Positions 24,071 through 35,559 of a stretch of DNA of 60,000 bases are shown here, piece by piece. How positions within the stretch are numbered: the stretch's first letter is position 1; each line of letters starts with the position of its first letter. This DNA is from Hydractinia symbiolongicarpus (taxonomy: Eukaryota > Cnidaria > Hydrozoa > Anthoathecata > Hydractiniidae): positions 13,455,351-13,515,350 of the forward strand of contig NC_079877.1 in assembly GCF_029227915.1 (NCBI RefSeq). The letters are read 5' to 3'. Position numbers and translations under genes: made by a program. The notes under the pieces are model-generated. The model was not told the DNA's origin. It made no database searches and saw only the letters and a list, made by a program, of their open reading frames with translations.

Positions 24071-24548
24071 TACCGTAAATGATCAATTAAGCGCCTAATT
24101 TTTTTTGAACTTTTAGGGTGGGCGCTTATACGGACGGGGAGCTTAATTTAGTCCTAGGCGGTTAATAAAAAAAATCCCAATCAAATACAGTGTACCTTTT
24201 CACTGAAAGTTTTTTCTCCCTTTCAATACAAAGAAACACTAATCCCATAAGTCAAATTCCTCTTCTTCATCATCTTCACCATCTGTATCCCCAGCCTGTC
24301 ACATAGCTGCTTGATCAACTACGAAAAAAACTCGATAAATACTCTCACTGATGAAAATAATTTAAATCCGCGTTTAGTTTCTTTCATTATGCTGAAATTT
24401 TATGTTCCACTACAAAACCTTTTTTTCTTAACATTTTGTTTTCTTCTGTGTAAGCGCCCAGTTTCAGTTTTGAACCTGGGCGCTCATTACAATTTTTTCT
24501 CTAAGCCTGGCCACCTAATCGTGGGCACTTAATCGGTCATTTACGGTA
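24071..24548. mobile_element. MITE of about 480 bp with terminal inverted repeats
   Basis: The left end taccgtaaatgatcaatt and the right end, whose reverse complement reads taccgtaaatgaccgatt, form inverted repeats of about 25 bp that continue into aagcgcc/aagtgcc. There is no transposase. The insertion lies just downstream of gene 1. Confidence 0.8.
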
Positions 24549-25834
24549 TTTTTTAGGATTTATGTTCATGACGGCAGTAATCATATAAATATAATATTTT
24601 CCTCTTAAAACTATTGTTCGAAAAGGAAATTTTAAGACTCGAATCTAAAGCTGTAAATGTGATTTTTTTTGATTTTTTATACTTTCTGAAATATTAGTTG
24701 TTAAAAAAAACATCAGTGTCTTCAGTATAATAACTTTTTGAAAAGTTTTTCCTTTTTTTTCCATTTTCCTAAAAATTTCTTTACAACTTCATTTCTAAGA
24801 AATTAAACTCGTCGTCACAATCTGTTTCTTGCAATTATCTATTAGACATCTGCATGTGAAATTTTTAGGTCTCATACCTTTGAGAGCCTTTGGCCATTTC
24901 TCGAAACTACTGCTTAAAAATTCTTATGAAATTTTTAAAAATAATACATTAAAGATTATTCTTGAAAATTAAATTCACAACACAACTTTGGCTTGGATAC
25001 GTGATTAACCCGATTTCCCTATAAATCTGCATCCTTGTTACCTTGTGGGTTGAGGGGGCTGAGATTTTGCACTGAGACGGACTATATAGCGACTAGTTGT
25101 TGTCCATTGTTCCACGAATTCGCCGCCCATCCTAAGATTCCGGTCCGGAGATTCTTGCCTGTCATCGCAGTCAACACTTTTTCGTCCGTTTTTGAGGTAA
25201 AGACGCCATTCGCCTACCATTTGAACAAGATACAGGTTTTTATGCAAAAGTTAGTCGTTAGCCGTTGGGGAATTTTGCTTCACGTAAAGTTTCTTAACCT
25301 AAACTTTGCTGGGATTGGGCTTGATGGATCGCTGTTGTTTTACAGTTACTGGAACAATTCATGTTTTGAAAATGCCCGGGACAAAACAAGTTTGACTTCA
25401 TAGCAAAAATTACGTGAAATATATGCAACTTACTGTATTTAATAACTTGTTCGCAAGTTTTTGTAGTTAGCAGACGTGTTATGTGCTAATTTGATTTGTT
25501 TTGTTGAAATGGCTTTGTCATATAAAGACGCAGTAAATAAAAACAACGGGATTTAAAGGACGCGAAAAGTGTTTGGGAGAGGGTTGAGAGTGAAAACAAG
25601 GCTGAAATTGAAAAAACAAGAAAGGAATCTTCTTACTGCAGAAAGAAAAGACTGATGGTTTGGCGAAACTTCAAAAAGAGGTGAACTCCCAAAGACAGGA
25701 AATTTTTTTTATTGGAAAGCAAAGTTTTACGGGGTTGAAGAAAAACTAAACAAAGTTGAGAAGGAGTAACAGCAACAGCAAAGTAAATAATCTGTTGAAA
25801 AGTGTTGCGAATTATTATTATTTTTATTATTCCG
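24549..25834. other. Intergenic, mostly featureless; possible coiled-coil coding remnant at the end
   Basis: 25509-25780 reads in parts like a lysine/glutamate-rich coding remnant (MALSYKDAVNKNNG, then KAKFYGVEEKLNKVEKE) broken by stops. Similar fragments occur at about 26180-26340. Family not recognised. The 122-residue open frame starting at 25035 shows no domain and I do not call it a gene. Confidence 0.25.
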
Positions 25835-26080
25835 TATATTTATACAGGATATAGCCACTTCAGTGTTGGAAACACTGTTGTCAATGTGGGTCCTGTGTTC
25901 AGAATGTATACATTAGGTATACACCGGCATTACCTACCCAATTTCCCTCACATGGCATGGGTTGACCCGTAGCTGTGGTAAAGACACTTGCTAAACATGC
26001 CCGCGCTGTGAACCGAACCACAGACCTTGTGATTACGAAGCGAACTCCATAACCACAAGGTCACGCGAAGAATCCGTGGT
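25835..26080 (-). mobile_element. tRNA-derived SINE
   Basis: On the minus strand the head (26080 to about 26005) resembles a tRNA: GTGACCTTGTGGTTATGGAG as an A-box-like segment and GGTTCGGTTCAC as a good B box. It is followed by a non-tRNA body (GGGTCAACCCATGCCATG, GAAATTGGGTAGGTAATG) and an AT-rich tail near 25835. This layout is that of an RNA polymerase III-transcribed SINE moved by LINE machinery. The tRNA of origin is not determined. Confidence 0.6.
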
Positions 26081-26384
26081 GTTAGCTACAATAGTCAAAC
26101 TTAACACAAGCCTTGGTAACAAGTCAAGCTTGTTTAATATTTTGTATTTAAGAATGTGGGCTGTCGATGAGATGATGAATAAATGCAAATAATCAGCTGC
26201 AAATGATAAAAAAGAACTGGAATCTGAAAATCAACGCCTAAAAAAAGTTAAAGTATGTGTAACTTTAAAGAAAATACGATGACAGGGAGAATGGAGAGAG
26301 GAAACAAAAATTAAAGACCTTAAATGAGAGGATGAGGATGTTGATGATACAATGCAACCGGGAGAAGGGTGCGAGCTACTTTAG

Positions 26385-26500
26385 GTGTACAAACTTTCGC
26401 GAAGACAAAAGTGCGCGAAATTTTTGTATTTCGCGTGTATAAACTTTCGCGTGTGGCTAACTTTTAAAAAATTCGCGGGATAACCTTTCGCGAATGGGAA
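26385..26500. repeat. TTCGCGAA-rich repeat
   Basis: Several copies of ttcgcg/cgcgaa in both orientations (aactttcgcgaagac, tttcgcgtgt, aacctttcgcgaatgg). A related end, ctcgcgaaaggtaatccgc, lies at about 59967-59985, so this is a dispersed element. Confidence 0.55.
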
Positions 26501-26583
26501 ATTTCCAGGATTTATCATTTTTCAAATCAATAAAGAATTTTTAATTAATTTTCACTTTAGTAACTATACTTCACAACATGGAT

Positions 26584-27220
26584 TTACATAGTATTCATTT
26601 CTTCGTTTATTATATGGAAAGCGTTTCTTTCAGTACAAGTATCCTCCTCATTGGGATCGTACCATTCTTCTTCACTGCTACTTTCTTCGTCACTGATATC
26701 GTTTCTTGATTCTGCCAAGGTGAGGTCCTCCGTTGTCCAACTGGCTATGGCTGTCAGGATTAAGGTATTTCGTACACTGGTATCCCCGTTGTCACACATC
26801 ATTGGAATGATTTCTTCAAATGATTCGATTGAAGGCAACTTCTCGAAACCAATGTTTACAGCATCTGTAATCCCAGAAGCTCTCCAGCTACTTTTGATAA
26901 TGCTTCCTTTGCAAGAAGTCATTTCATTGTAAAACTCAAGGATCCAACCAGCATGAAAGATAAATATATAAAAGAAGCTAGACTTGTATATTATTTAATT
27001 CGACTCCGTCTGCTAATCGTTTTGCTATATGATTTTAATACCATTCAGCAAATTTGCTCTTGAGAAACCACAGTAAGGTCAAGCGGTTGGTACGTCATGT
27101 TTCTTGGTACATTGACAATAAGGATGTTATTCTTTTAGTATCTCGTGACAAATTCTTCTGTCACCTGGCCAGTAAAAACATCCATTATCATAAGACTTTC
27201 TTATTAGCAAAAACACAAAT
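26584..27220 (-). pseudogene. pogo/Tigger-like (DDE_1) transposase C-terminal remnant
   Basis: The open frame 26922-26584 starts MTSCKGSIIKSSWRASGITD, typical of the region after the last catalytic residue in pogo/jerky-type transposases, and ends in an acidic tail (SDEESSSEEEWYDPNEED). Upstream on the same strand, broken frames give VPRNMTYQPLDLTV (about 27080-27110), matching the VPANMT...QPLDLTVN block of the family. The N-terminal CENPB-like DNA-binding part is not seen. Confidence 0.65.
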
Positions 27221-28520
27221 AGAAAATAAATGAAGAAGTCACAGTGCAATGTTGAATCAAAAAGTAGTCCAGTGCAAGAAGAGAATGTTTCAACTGATGT
27301 TTCTCATAGCATGGTGAATATAATGAAAGCAAAAGAAGAAAACTTAAAGGCAAGTTTGGAGTGTGATAGCAAAAAGGATGAAAAGTCCTCGAACATGTTG
27401 ACATTACTGACAAGCCTACAAGTATATTGGAAAAAAAAGAGAAAATAATACAGACGATAATGGTGCGGTTAATATTGGCAACTCCGTTTAAGAATCATCA
27501 TTTTCCGGCAGGAATGCAGAAAATGATAGGAAGGCAGTGATGGTGAATATAAGGCAAACGAGAAAGTAATTGAAATACACGTTGATATCGATCCTAACGT
27601 GGTGCCCATTCTGAAAACAACACTCCATGATCAAGTCAGGAGAGGTAGACAGTAATTTGTGAAATATCGTAATTCATTTGATCTGAGCCTTCTGATCAAT
27701 TCTGCAAAACATACATACATACAAAACACATTCAGTAGCTCACTTTAACCTTATTTTGATAATTGGTGGAGCGGTGGAGCGGTGGAGGTAGAGTCCGCTA
27801 CCACCCTCCCTCTTTCTTTGTCCCCTATTTAACCTTAGAATATCGTTTCTCTCGAAAAAAAATCTTTATTTCATCGAACAGTATTTTATGTGGGTTTTTG
27901 TCGAACTTTTGAGTTTAATATAAATATGGGAAATATTCACACAGAGAAATATTTCCGATTCGAACCTGAAATTTGTTAAGTTATAAATGTCTCTTTTGTT
28001 TTTGGAATTTTTTTCGGACCAGAAGAGTAAAAAGGTAGCTGTTCGCAATGTGTGTTTTCTTGGTTATGTGCAAAAAGCTTTAAGCTTTACTGTCGCTCTT
28101 TTCAAAGCAGACACTCGCGTTCATTCGTTAGACGACAAGGAGTACAAAATGAAAATTAAATACAAGAAATTTTAGAAACAATAAAAAGAGGACCAATTTA
28201 AGAGTGCTATTATCTTCTTTTCTTTTCTGAAATTCCTTTCGCTGTTCTGAGAGGTTGAGAAGGGGAGGTTATGGTATCTTTGTAACATTTACATTTTAAC
28301 ACATTAAATAGTAAAACTACAACAACCTGTAAAAACATCAAAATTTGTAAATCATTGAGAAATATAAAAATATTTGTGGTTAAAAAAATATCTACTATTT
28401 ACGAAAACATTCTATTATTAAGCGAAAATAAAGACTTATTATAGCTATATAAATCTAACTCTTACTTGATAGCTTAAAACGATCGGTGAGAATATACGAA
28501 CACGTCCTGACATATCTTGG
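27221..28520. other. Intergenic, no recognised gene
   Basis: A 72-codon open frame at 27230-27448 (+), rich in Lys, Glu and Ser, has no recognisable domain and overlaps the transposase remnant. I do not support it as a gene. The rest is AT-rich. Confidence 0.35.
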
Positions 28521-28522
28521 TC

Positions 28523-28572
28523 ATGCTTCGAGACGAACGAATAAACTATGCTTCGAGACGAACGAATAAACT
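28523..28572. repeat. 25-bp perfect tandem duplication
   Basis: The 25 bases starting atgcttcgagacgaac at 28523 repeat exactly from 28548. They lie just upstream of the zinc-finger frame and the LINE. Confidence 0.85.
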
Positions 28573-28573
28573 T

Positions 28574-28762
28574 TTAAACGAATAAAATTTTGGTATTTTC
28601 TGGGTTTTTTATCACTAGGTTTCGTTTACAGGCTTTTAAATGCAATTTAAGTCCAGAGGAACTCTTGCATTTCTTCTCACAATGCGTGCAATTGTAGTTT
28701 TCAAACCATTTTGTGTTGGGTATAGCAGTGTTTCCAGAAGATTGATTTCCTTTTTCAACCAT
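28574..28762 (-). CDS. Small C2HC zinc-finger frame, possibly transposon-derived
   Basis: A 62-codon frame with YNCTHCEKKCKSSSGLKLHL then KAC: Cys-x2-Cys-x12-His-x3-Cys, a complete single zinc-finger spacing. It points away from the LINE at 28900 and starts about 140 bp from it. No continuation exon was recognised. It may be a remnant of a mobile element or an exon of an unseen gene. Confidence 0.35.
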   Translation of the reverse strand: MVEKGNQSSGNTAIPNTKWFENYNCTHCEKKCKSSSGLKLHLKACKRNLVIKNPENTKILFV

Positions 28763-28899
28763 AGAATTTCAACCATAGAACAACTACAACGACTTCTCTA
28801 ACGAACTGACGTTTTTTTTTCAACTGACGTTCAAAAAGTAAAAATTTAGAAGTTTTTTCGCAAAATTTTTGACGAACTTGCAGTTTTAAGAGCTCAAAC

Positions 28900-31800
28900 A
28901 TGTTTCAAAAGAAGAAGATTGTCACGCTGCTTCTTCTGGTGTATTTTTTGTCGTGCAGATTGGAAAAGTCGACCGACAGATCGAGATTTGCTCCTACGAA
29001 AAACAACAACAAGCGAAGATTCTGCTCGCCAATCCGTCTGTACGCAAACCATTGTGCTACATTTCAGCTTAACATCTCAGGTACTGATATTCTTTTGTCC
29101 GGCGATGTCGAATCGAATCCTGGACCGTCCTCGTGTTCCCTGTGTCCGAAAACGGTTCGCAAAAACAGCAAACTCGTCAGCTGCTGTCGATGCCAACAGA
29201 AGACTCATCTCCGTTGTGTTGATCCTAAAAGAAAATCTACAATAACCGACTGGATGTGTCCGAACTGCTTGCCTTCCATCCTACCATTTTGCAACGTCCG
29301 AGACCTATCCCAAATCGAGCAAGAAGTCGCTCAACAACAGCTCCAAGACCTTCAACTCGAACAACTCAACCAAAACAGAAACTTGTTTAGTATCGCTCAT
29401 CTCAACACTCAGTCAATGGTGTCTACATTCGACGAATTTGTGCTTTTTGTACACAAGTACGATTTTGATGCGATAACCCTCACCGAAACCTGGCTAAAAG
29501 ACAACCCTTTCCTACTCGAGTACGTAAAGATCGAAGGTTACACAATGTACTACCATAATCGAGATAACAAGCGTGGTGGTGGTGTAGGCGTTTATATCAA
29601 GGATAATATAAAGCATAAATTGCGCAAGGATATCGTCAATATCAATCCAGCTCTCGAACATTTATGGGTTGAAATCGATGGGAAAAACAAACACTCGAAG
29701 CTACTCCTTTGTGTCGCCTACCAGCCGAACTTCACACACCAAGGAAAAGCAGAATGACTAGACAACTTCGACCGCATCATTGGAAACGCTACTCTCGACT
29801 GGTCAGGAAATGTGGTGATAACAGGTGACTTTAATATTGATCTTTTGCAGAACTCTCAAATTAAAGACTCTTACCTTGAAACCCTTCGATCGTTCGACCT
29901 CACTCAGCATGTCAACTCTCCATCACGAAAAGGATTATCCCTACTCGATCACATCTCGACCAACTCCTCCTGCAAAGTGAAATTCTGTGAAGTTCTTCCA
30001 ACACCAGAAATCAGCGACCACGATGCTGTATTCGCTTGCATCAATACTCGTGTAGCCAGATTTGAACAACGGTACAAGATCATTCGTGACATGAGAAATT
30101 TTGACCTGTCGGCGTATGTTGCTGACACCGCAACCATCCCTTTCAATGTCGTTTATGCAACTGATTGTACCGATGACAGCCTAAGCACACTCAACCATCT
30201 ACTCTTTGAGTGCATCGAACGTCACGCACCGTTGAAGAGAATCAAGGTCACCCGTCCTCCGGCACCCTGGATGAAAGACTTAAAAATCACCAACCTAAAA
30301 CAAACTTGTCACGAAAAGCGTACTTTAGCCCACCAGACTCAGTTGAATGCCGACTGGAATGAATTTCGAAATGCTCGAAACGCTCTAAAAAGACAGATAA
30401 AATACACCAAAAAGACTTTCTACCGCAGACTTCTTTCATCGAAAAAGCCTAAAGAGGTTTGGAAACTAATCCACCGATTTCTCCATCCAAATAAAAACGT
30501 TATTAACATCCAACCCTCCGAACTAAACGCACATTACATATCTACGGCACCCAGAATCCTTGGATCGCAACCGACATCTAAAGAAGAAATTCAACTCCTT
30601 CTTCAAGACCTCGTTACTGAAGCTGACCAAGAATTCCAATTTCGTCCTATCACATACGATCAAGTGCTCAGAGAAATTAAAAATCTTCGAAGCGACTGTT
30701 CCGCTGGCTACGACAACCTCCCTGTAGCACTCATCAAACCCATTGCTGACCACATCGCATCCCCACTTACTCACATCATCAACTCAGGGATAGCTGAAAA
30801 CACCTTTCATCAGCTGTGGAAAATCGGCAAAGTAACACCAATTCCAAAAACAGAACAGTCCATTACTCCAGACCAATTCAGACCTGTCACTGTTTTACCG
30901 ATCTTATCAAAGCTTTTCGAACGTTTAATGGCAAGACAGATCGTTGATTATATCGAAAAGAACCATATATACCACCAAACGATGTCCGGTTTCCGCAAGC
31001 GTCACTCGACCGAAACACTCTTAATGAAGATTCGAGACGACATCGTTGGCGCGATGAACAAAGGCGAGGTCACGCTAGCAGCATTTCTGGACTATTCAAA
31101 AGCATTTGACACTGTAGATTACAAAACCCTGTTGATTAAATTACGAAGGATAGGCTTTTCCAACAATGCTGCTATGCTGATGTTATCGTACCTCAGTGAC
31201 CGCCGCCAATTCGTTCAGATAGACGACAAACAATCTGACTACGGAACAGTGTTATTTGGGGTACCTCAAGGTTCAATTCTTGGTCCTGTACTATTTAACC
31301 TTTATACGGTCGACCTACAAGACAACGTCGATGGTGGGACCACAAACCAATATGCAGACGATACAAGTATCTATGAACATTGTAAGACTATAAACATACA
31401 ACCTACAATCAACAACTTGACTCAACGATTAGACCAGCTGAAGCAATGGTCGACCACAAATAATCTTGCGTTCAATAACAGAAAAACGAAAATCATGCTT
31501 TTGTCAACACCGAGAATGGCAAAACTTCACGACCTCATGAACCCCAACCATTCAACATTCCATATCCACCACTCGGACCAACTGATCGAACGCGTTACCG
31601 TTTACAGACTTCTTGGCATCCAGTTCGATCAAAATCTAACCTGGGAAACCCATATCAATAAACTCTCTCAATCAGTTTATGCGAAACTATACGTTCTTCG
31701 CTATCTTCGTCGCACAGCAACATTTCGTTTGCGGAAGCAACTGGCAGAAGCCCTTCTAATTTCGAAAATTCACTATTGCTGTTCATTGTTTTGGAACCTG

Positions 31801-32217
31801 CCACTATTCCAGCTGAAAAAACTTGATAAACTATTGTGCAGAATTGCGTCTTTTGTAACGCTGAGATATTCCACGCTCGAGGATGTAATACAACTTGGTT
31901 GGCTACCAATCCAGCAACAAATACACTTTGAAATTTTAAAACTTGCCCACAAATCGATTCACCAGGATGAGTTTCCATCGTATTTGAAAGGTTTCAAGTT
32001 GAGAATTGCTGGACGTGGAACTCGTAATGTTGACGAAGTTATTTCTAAGTATGAAATCAATGTGTCGGAGAAATTGTTTCTTGGTAAGGCAAGTCGCCTT
32101 CTAAATGATCTTCCCAAAGCTATCAGGGAAGAACCTGATCACAAAAAATTTCGTACTTTTTTGAAAAAATATTTATTAGACCATGGTCTTGCGATTTTTA
32201 TTATGCAACATACCTAG
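28900..32217 (+). pseudogene. CR1-like LINE ORF: 2A-like motif, PHD finger, APE endonuclease, reverse transcriptase; one stop
   Basis: One frame runs from ATG 28900 to TAG 32215-32217, broken only by TGA at 29755-29757. In order: a hydrophobic N-terminus (KIVTLLLLVYFLSC, residues 7-19); DVESNPGP (69-76), the 2A ribosome-skipping consensus; a C4HC3 PHD finger (Cys 79, 82, 95, 98, His 103, Cys 106, 120, 123); an APE-type endonuclease (LNTQSMV, TLTETWL, GDFNIDLL, ISDHDAVF); RT motifs (DQFRPVTVLPILSKLFE, FLDYSKAFDTVD, GVPQGSILGPVLF, YADDT); and a long C-terminal tail ending in HGLAIF. Such proteins nick DNA and prime reverse transcription at the nick. Its GC content exceeds the surroundings. With only one nonsense change it looks like a recent arrival. 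Confidence 0.9.
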
Positions 32218-32250
<33 letters not shown>

Positions 32251-32696
32251 ACAATTTCTCAATATCCTAACTTAACATCTACTGACCGATTGAGACCAAT
32301 CCATGAGCAATACTTTATGCTTTGATTTATTCCTTCTGCTCTACTTAGTCTCAATTTTTGTTCATTTGCTCGATTGTTTTTATTTCTTAAGCCCGTCGAT
32401 TAATAAATATATTTAATATATGTATATTTTTTTTATTATATATTTTGGTGTATAATTTTCATTTTCATATGTTCTGGTCTCAATTCTCCGTCAGAATCTA
32501 ATATATCGATGTCTTTCTATCCTTCGCCACTTTGAACTCTGCTAATCTTGTCTACAGTTTTACAGTGTCTTTTTTTATAGAATAACTTATTTCTTTATTT
32601 AAATATTATTATTATTTTAATAGGACGAATAGCCATTGTAAAATATGGAAGTGCCTGAAAGACAGTTAATAAAAAATAATAAAAAAAAAAAAAAAC
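32218..32696 (+). other. LINE 3' region and A-rich end
   Basis: Directly after the stop codon is a run of more than 20 T, then AT-rich sequence, ending at 32676-32695 in an A run preceded by aataaaaaataat. I take this as the 3' end of the LINE. An 8-base match aaactatg occurs right after the A run and at 28544-28551, which could be a target duplication but is too short to trust. Confidence 0.5.
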
Positions 32697-32939
32697 TATG
32701 TGTAAATCTGCGTCCTACCAAATGATTTGGCTGCTTATTGTAGGGGACACACTAGAAAAGAATAACCCTGTTGTTGAAATAATCAATGCTGTTAATGCGC
32801 TTGATGGGGAGCGTACACTATGCCATACTCCGAGTGACTGCGACGACGTTGCTTCTCAACGGCTCTGCGCTTTCTGATAGTTCTAGCGCCACGATAAAAG
32901 GTCAAAGATATTTTTTGGAAGAAGCGTGAGCAATGTGGT

Positions 32940-33260
32940 ATTTCTACGAGTCCGGTGAACGATTTAAAACTTGGCGACAGATAATATTATTTCAAGTAAG
33001 AACAAATATTTAAAAGGCTAATATACGAAAATTTTAATAAAAAAATATTCTTTAAATATCTCCGCATGTCTCCAAAACGGTATGAGCATCTGCTTTGATT
33101 CGTGGCGCTTCTGTTGAAAAGAGAAGAACGAATTTAAGAACACATATTTCTCAGAAACAAAGATTGTTGGTGACATTGAGATATTTAGCAAGTACAGAGT
33201 CCCAGCAGTTTCTCAGCTTCACCTATCAAATGCTTAATATCTTGTTGAAATCCTTATTAT
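32940..33260 (+). pseudogene. PIF/Harbinger transposase N-terminal remnant
   Basis: The frame from 33095 contains TNLRTHISQKQRLLVTLRYL followed by ASTESQQFLSFTYQM. This matches the ISPxERLLVTLRYLATGESQ...SFxFR block near the N-terminus of Harbinger transposases. Only this block survives; the DDE catalytic part does not follow. Confidence 0.6.
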
Positions 33261-33414
33261 CAGAAATCGACAGAGGCACAGAATTAAACATGACGATGTT
33301 AACAGAAGTAAATTAACTACCTAACAAAATAATACCTAGCAAAACACGGCACAACAGAGTTTACTGTAATACTTTGAAGAAGTCGTTAAATCAGTAATTC
33401 AGTGTTTCACTGTA

Positions 33415-33445
33415 TACATACAGTGAAATCTCTATAAAGCGGACG
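33415..33445. repeat. pogo-type terminal inverted repeat, single end
   Basis: cagtgaaatctctataaagc followed by ggac resembles the CAGTGGAACCTCTATTAAGC ends of pogo/Tigger transposons. The opposite end was not found before 35300. Confidence 0.4.
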
Positions 33446-34823
33446 TCATGTGCAAAAAAAAGACGGCTTTACACGTGGAAAGTAGTTGGTAATGTTCTTA
33501 ATAACTTGAGAAAAGTATTTTATGTACTGTATGTAAAGTAAATGAGAAAAATGTGAATGGTAGAGCAGGTGATGTTCTTGAAATCCCAGTGCAGTACATA
33601 TTCAGGCTGCAGAAGGGTGTGTTGTCTATGCCACGGCCGCTAGCGCTTACTTGACGGCTAATAAGCTAATTTCGCCGCCTGCCTCGATGTCAAAGGCAAA
33701 AAAACCTCGGGACGAGGTTAGTCATCAACCCTTATACTATATGCACGCCGTTAATGCTGTACCTAGTAAACGCGATTTCCCCGTGTCTTCTTTAAACCTG
33801 CTTTTATCCAGGAGATAAAGTGAAAGTAATTGCGGCCAGGATACATAGCAACTGTAAAAGCTACAAAAAAGGGTAAGTGTTTAGCTAGGTAATATTTTTA
33901 AGAAGAATATAACAATTTCATAGCTGGCTAAAAAATGCTTAAATAGAATTGGTTTAATATCAAAAGTAGGTTTACTACGAAGTTAGAAAGGAAGAGATTT
34001 TTGCAACTCATTCAATATGATTTCAGAGAGTAAAGTTTGATAGACTTTTTACCAAATAATGTTGAAAAACAAAAGGTACTTTTGAAAGCCCTTGTTGATC
34101 AGCACGAGTGTTGATCATGAGAAGAGTTAATGGAAAAGTATTATTTATAGTGCCAGGTATTGGTATTGATTTTTCTGTTAACTATGACACTAGGGTCATG
34201 CTGTGCGTGTGTTGTGTGTCAATGTGCTGGTTCTTTGTGTAAAAATGTGTGTCCAATTGTTTTCATTTTTTGTTTTGTTTTTTTTGTTTTGTTTTTATTT
34301 ATTTATTTATTTATTTTTTCCTTGTTATTTAATTAATATATACCCCATTTTATATATCCCTAAATTGTCACTGATCATAGTTCTTTATTCAAAGGTGGCC
34401 TCACATTTTTCTAGCTATGCTACAGGGTGGTCTCCTGGATAATTTTTATAGTTGTGTGGATATCATATATATATTATTTTTGTATTTATTTTTGCTGTTA
34501 TCCTTACAAATGAGTCCTGTCAATTTCTTATTCCGAATAAATGACTACTTGCTTACTACTTACTTACCAGGTAGGTTATTAAGAGCTAAGTTACCTTATT
34601 ACACAAAATTAACGATGTGTGGTTATTATCGCAGTTAAAAATTACAGGTCATTAATTAACGCGGTTGCTTAAGAAGACCTAACGTGGTTAGAGACAAGTT
34701 TTGACAATTTTCATACCAAAAACATTTTTTATTCAACAACAATTCAATGTATATAAAAGTTAGTAGAAATGTCTACTCCATAGCATCGAATGGGTTTAAA
34801 TTAATATAATTTGTACCCATTTC
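33446..34823. other. No gene; low-complexity T-rich patch
   Basis: About 34260-34325 is TTTTG/ATTT low complexity. Open frames across it are artefacts of composition. Nothing else recognised. Confidence 0.45.
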
Positions 34824-35129
34824 TCAAGTATTTTCAGCGGCAGCGGTAATACCAGCACTTTGCCAACCATTTTTTATAATACTAACTCCTTTCTTTGATT
34901 GGAGGAACTCGTACGCCTCGACCATCACTTTGGCATGATACGCTTTCAATATAGACGTAAAGTACTTGCTGAAGGCTCTCTTCTCTAACTTCTTCAAACT
35001 ACCATTGGTCGTTAAATCTAGAAGTTGTAACAGATGTGTTATGTTTTTACGAACCATAACGCACTCGATGCTGTGTTGAGAGAGTACATCTTTTACTTTC
35101 TCAGTAGATGGGCTTTGAATGCATCCCAT
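34824..35129 (-). pseudogene. Second pogo/DDE_1 transposase C-terminal remnant
   Basis: A frame with SPSTEKVKDVLSQHSIECVM, VRKNITHLLQLLDLTTNGSL and GVSIIKNGWQSAGITAA. It corresponds to the VPxNMTxxLQPLDLTxNGxxK...GWxxAGI region of pogo-like transposases, the same region as 26584-27220 but from a different copy. The start and catalytic residues upstream are lost. Confidence 0.65.
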
Positions 35130-35559
35130 ATCAAAAAAATTTTCTGGTTTGGTGGCAAAAATCTCGCGTTTTTCACTTTTTCTATATAGTGCACTAAGAC
35201 TTTCTCAATGAGGCAAATACAGTACCGCCTGAACGTAATGTTACATGTGCACGATAGTTATCACCTTTACATGAGCTTTCCGTAGCGTCAGAACTTTCGT
35301 TTTTATTATATATCCATTATATACATGATCTATTTTTGCATGTCAAAACAATAGAGTTCGTGTCCCACACATAAAATTTAACAATCGCATAAAATTTTCG
35401 CGTGGCTTATTTTTTTTATAATTACCGCAGCTGCTATGGGATTAACACAAAAAAATGTTTAAAAAGTTAATTACTCTTCGTGTCTCTATTGTTTCAGCAC
35501 ACGAACATCTTTTATTCACACATGAATTTATTTGTGAAAGTATCTCCAAATTCGTAAGC

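Noticed and set aside
25035-25403. 122-codon open frame
   Set aside because: No recognisable domain, not flanked by convincing splice or start context, and overlapped by an opposite frame of similar quality.
33095-33316. Host gene encoding a 73-residue protein
   Set aside because: The sequence is the N-terminal block of a Harbinger transposase, so it is a transposon remnant.
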